Below are positions 43,474 to 53,196 of a DNA stretch of 64,000 bases, piece after piece (the first letter of the stretch is position 1; every line of letters starts with the position of its first letter). Made by a program: the position numbers and the translations under genes. A model generated the notes under the pieces. It was not told the origin of the DNA, did no database searches, and saw nothing but the letters and a program-made list of their open reading frames with translations. This DNA comes from Pseudomonas sp. MTM4 (GTDB lineage: Bacteria > Pseudomonadota > Gammaproteobacteria > Pseudomonadales > Pseudomonadaceae): contig NZ_CP048411.1 in NCBI RefSeq assembly GCF_019355055.1, forward strand, positions 3,747,501-3,811,500. Reading direction: 5' to 3'.

Positions 43474-43633
43474 ACGCACCTCGAAGGATATGCGGGCATT
43501 CTAGCGGCGCGACGGCAAATGCCAAGCGCGGCGGCAAATGAGGGCGGGTATCGAAGCAGGGCGGAGGCTGTGTGATGCGGCAGCGGACAACGAAAGGAGG
43601 GCATGCAGGCATCAGCCGGCACGCCGGTTGCAC

Positions 43634-45916
43634 TTAGCGTCCGCTGCTCTTCAGGCTGCGAAGGTTTCCAATCACCGATTCCAGCGCGCGATCAAAAAGC
43701 AGGGCATCGTTGAGTAGGCGGATTGCGCCGCGACGGAACTCTGTGGCGAGCCCCATGCGAGTCTTTTCCAGAACCTTCATGCCGGTGCGGTTGACGAAGA
43801 TGTATTTGCCGGTGGGCTTGATCACAGCGGCCAGCTTGCAACGTAGCTTGTGGTCCTCGTCTTCCTGGAATTCGACCCAGCTACCGACCCTTAGATTATC
43901 GACCTGTATCAGCGCTTCATCATTGTCCGCCAGGTTGATCTCGGGTTCCTTCTCCCGGCTTTCACCAGGCGCCAATAGCACTATTTCCTCGCTGACTTCG
44001 ACCATCGCTGGCGTGGGGGCTTCGGCGGGGTGTTCGTCGCGCGGCGGCAGTTCCAGCTTCGGTTCGGTGATGATTTCACCGTGCGCGAGCGGGGCGTTAT
44101 TCGAAGTAGGTTGGTTGAGCTGCTGCAGGGTCTGGACATGCAGCGCTTCGAGCTGGGTGAAGAAGTCGCTGGTAGAGAAGGGGTCGAATGCTGCGCTGAC
44201 CAGGCCTTCACGAAGATTCTTAAGAAGGCTGGGAACCAGCTCGAGCAGCCTTTCCCGGGACGCTGGATCCTCGTGAGGCGTAACGCTCCAGATCAGGTCG
44301 TCCATCGTCGCCAAGGCGTCCCGCCATTGCTCGGATTGAGTGCCGTTTTTTAGGCAGGTCAACAATAGAACCTTGCTCCATGCTTCCTGCAGCAGCCGGA
44401 CGACTACCTCGGGGAGAGTTCTGCCGAGCAGGCGTTCATTGAGAGCGTGCTCTACTTCCTGGCGGGCCATTTCGGCCTTGGCGCGTCCTTCTTCGGCGTC
44501 TCGCGTGCGCTGTTCAAGCAGCTCGCTGCGACGGCGCTCGTCTCCTGTGAAAGCGAGGAAGTCGGCAAGTAATTCGGAGAAGATGGCAGGATCGTCGACG
44601 AAGTCATTCAGCAGGCGAGCCACGATCTGCTCGATCTTCTGATACAGGCTGTCGCGCTGCGCTTCGTCCTGATCGACCCAGCCCATGGCAGCCGAGGCGA
44701 TCTCGTTGAGCAGGCGGCGGGCGGGGTGACTGCCGCGACTGAAGAAGGTCTTGTCCAGAACGGCAACTTTCAGAACCGGGATCTGCAATCGACCGATCAG
44801 CGCTTTGAGCGAGTCGGGCAGGGTGCGGTCGTCGAGGATGAACTCGAACAGCATCGACACCAGATTGATGACGTCTTCGTCGACCTCTCCAACCACACGA
44901 GATTTACCGCTCTTGGCGCTGACGCGGTGCAGGAGCTGCTCGAGCTGGCCCTGCAGATCGTATTCATCGATCTGCTGTGGGGCGCGAGACTGGAGATGCG
45001 AAAGCAGCCGCATCAAGTCATTGCTGGAAATCGGAATGGCATCGCTAGGCAGGTTGCGGGCGGGTAGCGCGCTTCCGCGTAGTTCCGAAAGCAGTGTCTG
45101 GAGCGCGCCAAACGCTTCGTGAGCACTGTCATCTGAATATGCGGGCGACTGAATGAAGCCTGAGCCCGGTGTTCGTTGTGTACTGCCTTCCTGTGCGTTC
45201 GGGCGGCTAGGCGAGCGGCGCGGCGGGCTGGACTGCAGTTCCGGCAGAACGCCTGCTGCGACCAGGGTCTGGTTCGATTCGGCGTAAAGCTGTTCGAGGT
45301 CCGTCAGCACGTAACGCTCGAACAGTTTGAGAATGATCAGCTTGACCTTGATCTCGACGCCCAGGTTGCGGCAGGCCTCAAGAAAGTATTCGCATAGCTG
45401 CTGTGGGCCAAGCGGGTTGCTCTTGTCGTCCAGCTTCCTGCTGACCAGAACATTCATGCGTGTGGTGAGGTGACTGAGCGGCTGGGTGGTGCGGCTCATT
45501 ACCTTGGCGACCATGGTGTCGATCGCAACCGACTCTTCCAGTTCGTCGTTCTGCACCAGCGCCAGGCTCTCGAATGATGCTTCCTGCGGCGCGGGTTTTC
45601 CGATTTCGTACTGGTTGAGCTTGGAAAAGGATTCGAAAACCTGCTGCAGAAAGCTGCGCTCGATGCCGCGGCGCTTCATCCGCAGATCGCGCATGGCTTC
45701 GAAGAATGCGTTCTGTTCAGCGTTGCTGGTAGCGCGGTCTGCGATTTCGAAGAGCGAGTCGTCAGCGTTGTCGAACAGCGTTTGCAATGCCGAACGCAGC
45801 TGCTGAGCTGCTTTATCGCGGACGCTGATGAGCGCGACGGGCAACCTGCCTGTCGGTGAGGTCTGCTTTTGCTCAGGGGCGGCCTTCAGGTGCACCACTT
45901 TCGCATCGGTTCGCAT
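43634..45916 (-). CDS. DUF1631 family protein
   Basis: A 760-residue, mostly helical, acidic cytoplasmic protein of the DUF1631 family, sometimes mislabelled thymidine phosphorylase; no phosphorylase motif is visible. It has a helical N-terminal region (about 25-200), a disordered Ser/Pro/Arg-rich linker (about 220-260), a second helical block (280-600), another linker, and a C-terminal module of about 90 residues (LRVGSWVEFQEDEDHKLRCKLAAV... YIFVNRTGMKV) that resembles a PilZ-type beta-barrel, a possible c-di-GMP link. It is divergent from nadC, as in P. aeruginosa (PA4523-PA4524). The function is not established. Confidence 0.85.
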   Translation of the reverse strand: MRTDAKVVHLKAAPEQKQTSPTGRLPVALISVRDKAAQQLRSALQTLFDNADDSLFEIADRATSNAEQNAFFEAMRDLRMKRRGIERSFLQQVFESFSKLNQYEIGKPAPQEASFESLALVQNDELEESVAIDTMVAKVMSRTTQPLSHLTTRMNVLVSRKLDDKSNPLGPQQLCEYFLEACRNLGVEIKVKLIILKLFERYVLTDLEQLYAESNQTLVAAGVLPELQSSPPRRSPSRPNAQEGSTQRTPGSGFIQSPAYSDDSAHEAFGALQTLLSELRGSALPARNLPSDAIPISSNDLMRLLSHLQSRAPQQIDEYDLQGQLEQLLHRVSAKSGKSRVVGEVDEDVINLVSMLFEFILDDRTLPDSLKALIGRLQIPVLKVAVLDKTFFSRGSHPARRLLNEIASAAMGWVDQDEAQRDSLYQKIEQIVARLLNDFVDDPAIFSELLADFLAFTGDERRRSELLEQRTRDAEEGRAKAEMARQEVEHALNERLLGRTLPEVVVRLLQEAWSKVLLLTCLKNGTQSEQWRDALATMDDLIWSVTPHEDPASRERLLELVPSLLKNLREGLVSAAFDPFSTSDFFTQLEALHVQTLQQLNQPTSNNAPLAHGEIITEPKLELPPRDEHPAEAPTPAMVEVSEEIVLLAPGESREKEPEINLADNDEALIQVDNLRVGSWVEFQEDEDHKLRCKLAAVIKPTGKYIFVNRTGMKVLEKTRMGLATEFRRGAIRLLNDALLFDRALESVIGNLRSLKSSGR

Positions 45917-46254
45917 CGAGACTCTCCGGTCGCCTGCTGATGCAAGCGCTCAACAACCCGTAGCATGCCGCTGTTAATGGGCAGGGGCAACGATTTGTCA
46001 GTCATGGCCAATGGCCGCCATTTTGGTGGCGCCAATTAACGGAGACATTACATGCATCTTATTTATTAGCCTAGCGCGGTTTTGCCTTGGACATGATGCG
46101 GCTCACAGATACTTCCCGAAATTCCTACAAGCGGTTGGCAAGGCATTAGCTCAGGCATGGCTGCCCAGCGGGCATTTTTGCCCGCAAACGGCTCTATGCT
46201 GCGTCGTGGCGGGGCGACGCCGTATACTCTCGTCGAATTCAATGGGAGCCCGTC
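45917..46254. other. 338-bp divergent gap between DUF1631 gene and nadC
   Basis: It must hold the promoters of both divergent genes. GCGGGC (46168-46173) and GCCCGC (46180-46185) form a hairpin with loop ATTTTT. A -10-like TATACT at 46223-46228 lies 26 bp before the nadC start; no good -35 is seen. A 99-codon open frame across the gap looks spurious. Confidence 0.45.
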
Positions 46255-47103
46255 GTGACCAATATCACTCTTGCGGACCTTTCCGCCGAAATCGAAACCA
46301 ATGTGCGTAAAGCGCTGACAGAGGACGTCGGCACCGGTGACATCACGGCTCAATTGATCCCTGCTGAACGGCTCGCGTATGCCTCGGTCATCACGCGTGA
46401 GGCAGCGGTAATCAGTGGCACGGCCTGGGTCGATGCCGTGTTTCGGCAGCTGGATCCGCGGGTGGCGGTTCATTGGCATGCGGCCGATGGCGAGCAGGTC
46501 GCGGCCGATCAGGTCCTTTTTCATCTTGAGGGGCCTGCGCGCGCCTTGCTCAGTGGCGAGCGTGCGGCGCTGAATTTTCTTCAGACGCTGTCCGGCGTCG
46601 CGACGCGCTGTCGGCATTACGCGGATCTGGTCGAGGGTACCGGGGTCCGTCTGCTCGATACGCGTAAAACGCTTCCGGGCCTGCGCCTGGCCCAGAAATA
46701 TGCGGTGACGTGCGGCGGCTGCCATAACCATCGAATCGGCCTGTACGACGCGTTCCTGATCAAGGAAAACCATATTGCCGCCTGTGGTGGAATCGTCGAA
46801 GCCGTTGCCGCGGCTCATCGCATCGCGCCGGGCAAACCGGTAGAGGTGGAGGTGGAGAATCTTGACGAGCTGGAGCAGGCGCTGCGCGCAGGCGCCGATA
46901 TCGTGATGCTCGACGAGTTGAGCCTGGCTGACATGAGAACTGCGGTAGGCATCGCGGCGGGGCGGGCAAAGCTGGAGGCCTCGGGTGGCATCGATGACGA
47001 GACGCTACGTGCGATTGCTGAAACCGGTGTGGACTATATTTCGATCGGTGCACTGACCAAGCACGTGCGGGCGATCGATCTGTCTATGCGTTTGAAGCAG
47101 TAG
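46255..47103 (+). CDS. nadC: Quinolinate phosphoribosyltransferase (decarboxylating)
   Basis: Converts quinolinate and PRPP to nicotinate mononucleotide in de novo NAD synthesis. It has an N-terminal alpha/beta sandwich (about 1-115) and a TIM-like barrel with the substrate-binding [17 protein letters not shown] and [21 protein letters not shown], then [10 protein letters not shown] and SGGID near the end. It has 282 residues. The start is GTG at 46255 after ATGGGAG. Confidence 0.97.
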   Translation: MTNITLADLSAEIETNVRKALTEDVGTGDITAQLIPAERLAYASVITREAAVISGTAWVDAVFRQLDPRVAVHWHAADGEQVAADQVLFHLEGPARALLSGERAALNFLQTLSGVATRCRHYADLVEGTGVRLLDTRKTLPGLRLAQKYAVTCGGCHNHRIGLYDAFLIKENHIAACGGIVEAVAAAHRIAPGKPVEVEVENLDELEQALRAGADIVMLDELSLADMRTAVGIAAGRAKLEASGGIDDETLRAIAETGVDYISIGALTKHVRAIDLSMRLKQ

Positions 47104-47114
47104 TGCGTGAGGGA

Positions 47115-47135
47115 GCGGCACGCGAGACGTGCCGC
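47115..47135. terminator. Hairpin between convergent nadC and yhcB-like gene
   Basis: GCGGCACG (47115-47122) pairs perfectly with CGTGCCGC (47128-47135) around loop CGAGA, in the 39-bp gap between two convergent stop codons. There is no T tract, so it is at best a weak or Rho-assisted bidirectional terminator. Confidence 0.45.
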
Positions 47136-47142
47136 CCTAGAG

Positions 47143-47574
47143 TCAATGCCGGCTTTTCAGGCCGAAGTTTTCGTTCAGTGTGCCGGGCGTGTCGCCGTCT
47201 TTGGGCGCGTAGTCCTTCGGCGGCTCGGTAAATGCCGGTGAGCTCAAGCGTTCCCGGTGGCTGTGGCTTTCCTCGCTATGCAACGCGGCTAGCAGACGCT
47301 GACGGGTTTGTTCGTCGAGGGCGAGTTTGTCGGCGCCTTCGGATAGATGATTCTGCATGTCCTGGTAGCTGTTAGTCAGCTTGCGCAGCAGGCTGGCAGT
47401 CGTATTGAAATGCGTGACCACTTCGCTCTGATAGGTATCGAGGCGCTCCTGCAATTCATCCACCTGACGCTGCGTGCTGTTCGGTGCGCTGTTGCGCGCG
47501 ATCAGATATCCAATGACGATGCCGGCAATCACGCCAACGATCGGGAGCAACCAGGTCGCGAGGGTCTGTTCCAC
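47143..47574 (-). CDS. YhcB family (DUF1043) inner membrane protein
   Basis: A 143-residue protein with an N-terminal transmembrane helix (about 7-27, WLLPIVGVIAGIVIGYLIA), a coiled coil (about 35-85, QVDELQERLDTYQSEVVTHF) and a disordered tail. It matches the DUF1043/YhcB family (ZapG in E. coli), which acts at the interface of cell division and envelope growth. I chose GTG at 47574 (MEQTLATWLLP), after GAGGAAGT; the frame upstream of it to 47667 lacks family features. Confidence 0.85.
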   Translation of the reverse strand: MEQTLATWLLPIVGVIAGIVIGYLIARNSAPNSTQRQVDELQERLDTYQSEVVTHFNTTASLLRKLTNSYQDMQNHLSEGADKLALDEQTRQRLLAALHSEESHSHRERLSSPAFTEPPKDYAPKDGDTPGTLNENFGLKSRH

Positions 47575-47816
47575 GAGTACTTCCTCTATATAAACGGCTG
47601 TGCTGTTCGGCAGCGAAGCTGTGTGATGGTGAGATGCCGGACGCAGCTGACATCCGGTGCTCTGCACCGTCCTATCGGCTGCTGTGCGGTGGTTTTCCCA
47701 CGGCCTGATACGTTAACGTCTCGTACCTGCCCTGTATACCGCGACGCGATGCGGCGATCGCGACGCAGGTGCAAGCAAGACGAGTCGACTCGCCCTAACG
47801 TCACGGAGTTACTTTG

Positions 47817-48443
47817 TTGAAACGTGAAACCCCCATTTCCATCGAGGGTCCGGCCGGTGTGCTGGAAGGCCTGTATTTCGATCAACCCGATGCTCGCGGG
47901 CTGGCGCTGATCTGTCATCCCAACCCGGTAAAGGGCGGGACCATGCTCAACAAGGTGGTCTCGACGCTGCAGCGCAGCGCGCGCGATGCCGGCTATGCCA
48001 CGCTGCGCTTCAACTTTCGTGGCGTTGGCGGCAGCGCCGGCAGCCATGACATGAATACCGGTGAAGTGGATGACGCCGAAGCTGCCCTGCGCTGGCTTCG
48101 TGATCAGCATCCCGGGCTGCCATTGACCCTGATGGGTTTCTCTTTTGGTGGTTTCGTAGCGGCCACGCTGGCTGGTCGGCTCGAGGCCCGTGGCGAGTCG
48201 CTGGAACGGTTGTTCATGGTCGCGCCGGCGGTTTCGCGACTGGCGGATCAGCCGCTGGCCGAGCATTGCGAGTTGGTGGTTATCCAGCCAGACGATGACG
48301 AAGTCGTCGATCCGGCTTCGGTGCACGCGTTCTCGGCTGAGCTCCAGCGCCCCCACGAGCTGCTGAAAGTGGCAGAATGCGGCCACTTTTTCCACGGCAA
48401 GCTGGTCGAGCTGAAAGAGCTGGTAGCGCCGCGGCTGGCCTAG
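47817..48443 (+). CDS. Alpha/beta hydrolase (serine hydrolase fold)
   Basis: An alpha/beta hydrolase of about 208 residues with HPNPVKGGTMLNKVV near the N-terminus, the nucleophile elbow GFSFGGFVAA near residue 105, a likely acid D in PDDDEVVDP near 160, and a catalytic histidine in ECGHFFHG near 185. The substrate is unknown. Two adjacent TTG codons could start it; I prefer 47817 because GGAG lies 8 bp upstream, versus 5 bp for 47814. No ATG is available at the family N-terminus. Confidence 0.85.
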   Translation: MKRETPISIEGPAGVLEGLYFDQPDARGLALICHPNPVKGGTMLNKVVSTLQRSARDAGYATLRFNFRGVGGSAGSHDMNTGEVDDAEAALRWLRDQHPGLPLTLMGFSFGGFVAATLAGRLEARGESLERLFMVAPAVSRLADQPLAEHCELVVIQPDDDEVVDPASVHAFSAELQRPHELLKVAECGHFFHGKLVELKELVAPRLA

Positions 48444-48518
48444 TGCTCCGCTGCGTGACCGCCTTCAAATGGCCTTCTAACCGCCTGCCGTTTGCGCTGA
48501 CTGAATCGAGATGATTGT

Positions 48519-49877
48519 ATGAAAACCCGAATCCTTACCGGCATCACCACCACCGGCACGCCCCATCTGGGCAATTATGCCGGCGCTATCCGGCCGGCTA
48601 TCGTTGCCAGTCGCGAAGCCGATGCCGATTCCTTCTACTTCCTCGCCGACTATCACGCACTGATCAAGTGTGACGATCCGCTGCGCATCCAGCAGTCGCG
48701 CCTGGAGATCGCCGCCACCTGGCTGGCCTTTGGTCTGGATGCGGATCGGGTGACCTTCTATCGGCAGTCCGACATCCCGGAAATCCCTGAGTTGACCTGG
48801 CTGTTGACCTGCGTTGCTGGCAAGGGGCTGCTCAACCGCGCGCATGCGTACAAGGCATCAGTGGACAAGAATGTCGAACTGGGTGAGGACCCGGATGCTG
48901 GCGTCACCATGGGGCTATTCAGCTACCCGGTGCTGATGGCGGCGGACATTCTTATGTTCAACGCACATAAGGTGCCAGTCGGTCGAGACCAGATTCAGCA
49001 TGTCGAAATGGCGCGTGATATCGCCCAACGCTTCAATCATCTGTTTGGCAATGGCAGGGAGTTTTTTACCCTGCCTGCCGCCGTGATCGAGGAGGGCGTG
49101 GCGACCTTGCCGGGGCTCGATGGGCGCAAGATGTCCAAAAGCTATGACAACACCATTCCGCTGTTCGCCAGTGCCAAGGAGCTGAAAAGCACCATCGCGC
49201 GCATCATCACCGACTCGAAACTGCCGGGCGAGCCGAAAGACCCGGACGACTCCCATCTGTTCACTATTTACCAAGCCTTCGCCGCGCCGGCGCAACTGGC
49301 CGAGTTCCGCGCCGAGCTAGTCGGCGGGCTGGCTTGGGGTGAGGCCAAGCAGCGTCTGTTCCAACTGCTGGACAACGAGCTGGGCGAGGCGCGCGAGCGT
49401 TATCACGCACTGATGCAGCGCCCCGGCGATCTCGAGGACATCCTGCAGGCCGGTGCCGCCAAGGCGCGCAAGCTCGCTACACCGTTCCTCGGCGAGCTGC
49501 GTGAAGCGGTGGGGCTGCGTAATTTCCGTAGTGAAGTAGCAAGCGCCGCGCCAGCCAAGAAAAAAGGCGGAAAGGCCGCGCGCTTCGCCAGTTTCCGCGA
49601 AAGCGATGGTAGCTTCCGCTTCCGATTTTTTGCAGCCGATGGCGAAGAGTTGCTGTTATCGCGGCCGTTCAACGATCCCAAGGCGATCGGTGTGACCAGC
49701 CAACATTTGATCGCGCAGGGTGTGGATGCCCTGGAACTCCGTGCCGATGAGAGCAATCAATTCACGCTGTGGCTGGATGGCGAATGCATCGCCGACAGCC
49801 CCGGCTACGCAGATGAGCAGGCGCTGGAAGCCGCCATGCTGCGCCTGCGCCAGGCATTGGCGACACTTGCCGTGTAG
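48519..49877 (+). CDS. trpS: Tryptophanyl-tRNA synthetase with C-terminal extension
   Basis: Class I synthetase charging tRNA-Trp. The HIGH-type motif is [13 protein letters not shown] (residues 12-24); KMSKS lies at 204-208. The catalytic protein of E. coli ends near residue 334; here about 110 further residues follow a basic linker ([12 protein letters not shown]) and form a small beta-rich module ([21 protein letters not shown]) with a helical end. Long TrpRS of this kind occurs in pseudomonads, so the extension is a lineage feature rather than a frame error. It weakly resembles the DUF1508/YegP fold; its role is unknown. Confidence 0.95.
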   Translation: MKTRILTGITTTGTPHLGNYAGAIRPAIVASREADADSFYFLADYHALIKCDDPLRIQQSRLEIAATWLAFGLDADRVTFYRQSDIPEIPELTWLLTCVAGKGLLNRAHAYKASVDKNVELGEDPDAGVTMGLFSYPVLMAADILMFNAHKVPVGRDQIQHVEMARDIAQRFNHLFGNGREFFTLPAAVIEEGVATLPGLDGRKMSKSYDNTIPLFASAKELKSTIARIITDSKLPGEPKDPDDSHLFTIYQAFAAPAQLAEFRAELVGGLAWGEAKQRLFQLLDNELGEARERYHALMQRPGDLEDILQAGAAKARKLATPFLGELREAVGLRNFRSEVASAAPAKKKGGKAARFASFRESDGSFRFRFFAADGEELLLSRPFNDPKAIGVTSQHLIAQGVDALELRADESNQFTLWLDGECIADSPGYADEQALEAAMLRLRQALATLAV

Positions 49878-49891
49878 TTCTTAGGGCTGTC

Positions 49892-49914
49892 TGCCGTTCA
49901 TTACTTGAACGGCA
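49892..49914 (+). terminator. Hairpin after trpS
   Basis: TGCCGTTCA and TGAACGGCA form a perfect 9-bp stem with loop TTACT, 14 bp after the trpS stop. There is no T tract; possible terminator or processing stem. Confidence 0.45.
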
Positions 49915-50029
49915 TCGCTGCCGATCCCTGTTTTCCTCGAGGCCCAAGCGCTTGAACGATCTGCGTAAATTGCCAACCACCGAGGGCACGGCTAAAGTGT
50001 CGGCCCCGTTTCACTACCCAGACCCCGCC

Positions 50030-51124
50030 ATGACACCTCTTGAGCGCTATCAGGCAGACCTGAAACGTCCCGACTTCTTCCACGATGCCGCCCAGGAAAC
50101 TGCGGTGCGCCATCTGCAGCGTCTGTATGACGATCTGCTCGCCGACGACCGCAACAAATCCGGGCTGCTGGGCAAGCTATTCGGCAAGAAGCAGCAGGAA
50201 CCGGTAAAGGGCCTGTACTTCTGGGGCGGTGTCGGTCGCGGCAAGACCTATCTGGTCGACACCTTCTTCGACGCGCTGCCCTTCGAGCAGAAGACTCGCA
50301 CCCATTTCCACCGCTTCATGAAGCGCGTGCACGAAGAAATGCGCACCCTCAAGGGCGAGAAGAATCCGCTGACCATCATCGGCAAGCGCTTCGCCGATGA
50401 GTCACGCGTGATCTGCTTCGACGAATTTTTCGTGTCGGATATCACCGACGCGATGATCCTCGCGACCCTGCTCGAAGAATTGTTCAAGAACGGTGTGAGT
50501 CTAGTAGCCACGTCCAACATCGTTCCGGACGGCCTGTACAAGGACGGCCTGCAGCGGGCCCGTTTCCTGCCGGCGATCGAGCTTTTGAAGAAGCACACCG
50601 AAATCGTCAACGTCGACAGCGGCATCGACTATCGCCTGCGCGCGCTCGAACAGGCCGAGCTCTACCACTTCCCGCTCGATGCCGAGGCGGAGCTGAGCTT
50701 GGAGAAGAGCTTTCGCAGCCTGTTGCCGGAGCAGTGTCGGGTGCAGGAAAACGAAGCGCTGATGATCGAAAACCGCGAGATCATCGCGCGCAAGACGGCC
50801 GGCGGCGTCGCCTGGTTCGAGTTTCGCGAGCTTTGTGATGGACCGCGTAGCCAGAACGACTATATCGAGCTGGGCAAGATATTCGACGCGGTGCTGGTCT
50901 CCAATATCGAGCGAATGGACGTTTCCAAGGACGACATGGCGCGGCGATTCATCAACATGGTCGACGAGTTCTACGACCGCAACGTCAAGCTGATCCTCTC
51001 GGCCGAGGTCGAGCTCAAGGACCTGTATGCCGGCGGCCGTCTGGAATTCGAATTCCAGCGCACCCTCAGCCGTCTGCTGGAAATGCAGTCGCATGAGTAT
51101 CTGGCTCGACCGCATAAACCGTAG
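50030..51124 (+). CDS. zapE: Cell division ATPase ZapE
   Basis: AFG1-type AAA ATPase associated with the Z ring in late constriction. Walker A GGVGRGKTYLVDTFF lies near residues 66-80 and Walker B VICFDEFFVSDITDA near 125. It ends with the ATPase-lid region typical of the family (LYAGGRLEFEFQRTLSRLLEMQS). It has 364 residues. I chose the ATG at 50030 (MTPLERYQADLKRPDFFHD), which matches family N-termini; a TTG at 49952 would add 26 residues. No clear ribosome-binding site precedes 50030, so the start is less certain than the identity. Confidence 0.93.
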   Translation: MTPLERYQADLKRPDFFHDAAQETAVRHLQRLYDDLLADDRNKSGLLGKLFGKKQQEPVKGLYFWGGVGRGKTYLVDTFFDALPFEQKTRTHFHRFMKRVHEEMRTLKGEKNPLTIIGKRFADESRVICFDEFFVSDITDAMILATLLEELFKNGVSLVATSNIVPDGLYKDGLQRARFLPAIELLKKHTEIVNVDSGIDYRLRALEQAELYHFPLDAEAELSLEKSFRSLLPEQCRVQENEALMIENREIIARKTAGGVAWFEFRELCDGPRSQNDYIELGKIFDAVLVSNIERMDVSKDDMARRFINMVDEFYDRNVKLILSAEVELKDLYAGGRLEFEFQRTLSRLLEMQSHEYLARPHKP

Positions 51125-51159
51125 AGAGGAAGCTTGAAGCCAGTAGCTTGAGGCTCAAA

Positions 51160-51191
51160 AAAAGCAAAGCTTGGCCGGATTCTGTCCGGCC
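51160..51191 (-). terminator. Terminator of the GlxA-type regulator gene
   Basis: GGCCGGA (51173-51179) and TCCGGCC (51185-51191) form a 7-bp stem; on the minus strand it is followed by AAGCTTTGC and seven T residues. The flanks (51130-51155: AAGCTTGAAGC, AGTAGCTTGAGGCTC) are heptad-family pieces. Confidence 0.55.
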
Positions 51192-51200
51192 CGCTGACAG

Positions 51201-51234
51201 CTTCTAGCCGCTCTTATCTTCTAGCCGCTCTTAT
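51201..51234. repeat. Perfect 17-bp tandem duplication over a stop codon
   Basis: CTTCTAGCCGCTCTTAT occurs twice in direct succession (51201-51217 and 51218-51234). The right copy encodes the last codons and stop of the GlxA-type regulator; the left copy lies just beyond the stop. Confidence 0.95.
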
Positions 51235-52213
51235 GCCGATACTGCTGCCGATACCGATTCGGCGATAGCTCGGTGTGCTGGCGGAACAGCCGAGCGAAGA
51301 AGCTGGCGTCGTCGTAACCCACTTCGTAGCTGATGGTCTTGATGCTCTTGCGGGTGGTGGAGAGCAGGTTTTTAGCTGTCTCGATGCGCAACCGCTGCAG
51401 GTAATGCAACGGTTTGTCGCCGGTCGCCGCTTGAAACCGGCGCATGAAGTTACGAATGCTCATGCCGTGGTCGCGCGCCACGTCCTCGAAGCGGAATTTC
51501 TCCGCGAAATGCTCCTCGAGCCATTCCTGAATCTGCAGCACGCGGGTGTCCAGATGGAGCTTCTGGCCGCCAAAGCCGATGCGCCCTGGGCTGTAGTTGC
51601 GTTGCACCTCGAACAGCACGTCGCGGGCCATGCCCTGCGCGATATGCGAGCCGCAGAAGCGTTCGACCAGATGCATGTAGAGATCGCATGCCGAAGTGGT
51701 GCCGCCTGCGCAGTACAGATTGTCGCTGTCGGTCAGATGCTTCTCCTGAGTAAAGAGCACTCGTGGGAATCGCTCGACGAACTCACGCGCGAAGCGCCAA
51801 TGAGTCGTGGCTTCGCGCTCGTCGAGCAATCCCGCGGCAGCCATCCAGAATGCGCCGGTGGCTTCGCCGCAGATGGTGCTGCCGGCCTCGTGTCGTTCCT
51901 TCAGCCAGGGCGTCACCTGCGGGTACTGCTGGCCAAGCGCATCGAAATCGCCCCAGAACGCCGGCAATATCACCGCATCGGCGCCATCCAGCGCGCCATC
52001 TACCGCAACGCTGGCACCGCTGAACGTGGTGACCGGCCGGCCATCCGGGCTGACCAGCACCGTCTCGAAGGCCGGCGTCAAATCCATCCCCAGCTGTTTG
52101 CCATAGCGCAGGCTGGCCATGTGGAAAAAATCCTTGGCATGCATCAGGGTGGATGCAAACACCCCATCGGTGGCCAGAATGCTGATACGTTTCAACGGTT
52201 GGGCGGTGAGCAT
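51221..52213 (-). CDS. GlxA-type transcriptional regulator (DJ-1/PfpI plus AraC HTH)
   Basis: A 330-residue regulator. The N-terminal DJ-1/PfpI-like domain (about 8-195) has CGEATGAFWMAAAGLL near residue 115, and the C-terminal AraC-type double helix-turn-helix (about 225-325) has SIRNFMRRFQAATGDKPLHYLQRLRIETAKNLL and ISYEVGYDDASFFARLFRQH. Relatives control amino-acid and quaternary-amine catabolism (for example GbdR, ArgR, CdhR), but no cognate catabolic genes are next to it, so the target is unknown. It is divergent from nfi. Confidence 0.88.
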   Translation of the reverse strand: MLTAQPLKRISILATDGVFASTLMHAKDFFHMASLRYGKQLGMDLTPAFETVLVSPDGRPVTTFSGASVAVDGALDGADAVILPAFWGDFDALGQQYPQVTPWLKERHEAGSTICGEATGAFWMAAAGLLDEREATTHWRFAREFVERFPRVLFTQEKHLTDSDNLYCAGGTTSACDLYMHLVERFCGSHIAQGMARDVLFEVQRNYSPGRIGFGGQKLHLDTRVLQIQEWLEEHFAEKFRFEDVARDHGMSIRNFMRRFQAATGDKPLHYLQRLRIETAKNLLSTTRKSIKTISYEVGYDDASFFARLFRQHTELSPNRYRQQYRHKSG

Positions 52214-52394
52214 GGGTGTGATTTCTACGTGTTTCGGTTGTTTTTATAGGAACTTTTATAGCGACAATGCAGGGTAAAACTGCCGTAGTCCGGCGGGAGC
52301 GTCCTTGTTTTTCGACTGACTGTCTAGTCGCAATCCGTCTCAGTCGGCGGAACCGCTCACGGCTCTGCCGATCTGATCAGCAAAGAGGGCTTCC

Positions 52395-53123
52395 ATGACA
52401 ATCAATACAACACGCTCGAGCGCCGGTGCATTCAGCGGCTGGGATGGCAGTCCCGGTGCTGCCCGGGAAATGCAGAAAGAGCTGGCCAGCAAGGTCGTGC
52501 TGGAGGATGACTTCGGGCCGCTGCGGCTGATCGCAGGCGTCGATGTCGGTTTCGAAGAGGGTGGCCAGATCACCCGCGCCGCAGTGGTGCTGCTCGACGC
52601 CGAAACCCTCGAACCGCTGGCCCAGACCTTGGCGCGGATTCCCACCTGCATGCCGTATATTCCGGGGCTGCTGTCTTTTCGCGAGCTACCCGCCGTGTTG
52701 CAGGCGCTCGATTCACTCGGCCAGACGCCGGACCTGATCTTCTCCGACGGGCACGGCATTGCGCATCCGCGCGGCCTCGGCATCGCTGCGCATCTGGGCG
52801 TCATTACCGGGCTGCCAACGATCGGAGTGGCGAAGAAAATTCTCACCGGCCAGCATGAGCCGCTCGGCGAGCGGCGCGGCGATCAGGTCGATCTGCTGGA
52901 CAAGCACGGCAAGGTGATCGGCAGCGTGCTGCGCAGCAAGGACAAGGTTCGGCCACTGATCATTTCGCCCGGCAACCGGGTTAGCCTGGCGACCGCCCCG
53001 CAACTGGTGATGCGCTATGTCACCCGCTATCGGCTACCGGAGCCGACGCGGTTGGCCGACCGTCTGGCCTCGCGCAGGGATGAAAAGCGTGCGGGCGGGC
53101 AGCAGACCATCGACCTCGGGTAG
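52395..53123 (+). CDS. nfi: Endonuclease V (deoxyinosine 3'-endonuclease)
   Basis: Nicks DNA one base 3' of deoxyinosine, starting repair of deaminated adenine. Visible signatures are [11 protein letters not shown] (metal-binding aspartate), [18 protein letters not shown] (the wedge region with the PYIPG motif) and [20 protein letters not shown]. It has 242 residues; the family is usually 220-235. ATG at 52395. It lies 73 bp upstream of ampD. Confidence 0.94.
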   Translation: MTINTTRSSAGAFSGWDGSPGAAREMQKELASKVVLEDDFGPLRLIAGVDVGFEEGGQITRAAVVLLDAETLEPLAQTLARIPTCMPYIPGLLSFRELPAVLQALDSLGQTPDLIFSDGHGIAHPRGLGIAAHLGVITGLPTIGVAKKILTGQHEPLGERRGDQVDLLDKHGKVIGSVLRSKDKVRPLIISPGNRVSLATAPQLVMRYVTRYRLPEPTRLADRLASRRDEKRAGGQQTIDLG

Positions 53124-53196
53124 CGCAGCCGGGTTGCGGTCGGCAGCGTGCAGGCGCTAGCCTGCAGACCCTACAGCCAACCCAGGTTCCGCTTCG

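Noticed and set aside
46011..46310. 99-codon frame between the DUF1631 gene and nadC
   Set aside because: It overlaps the nadC start, has no domain and spans the likely promoter region.
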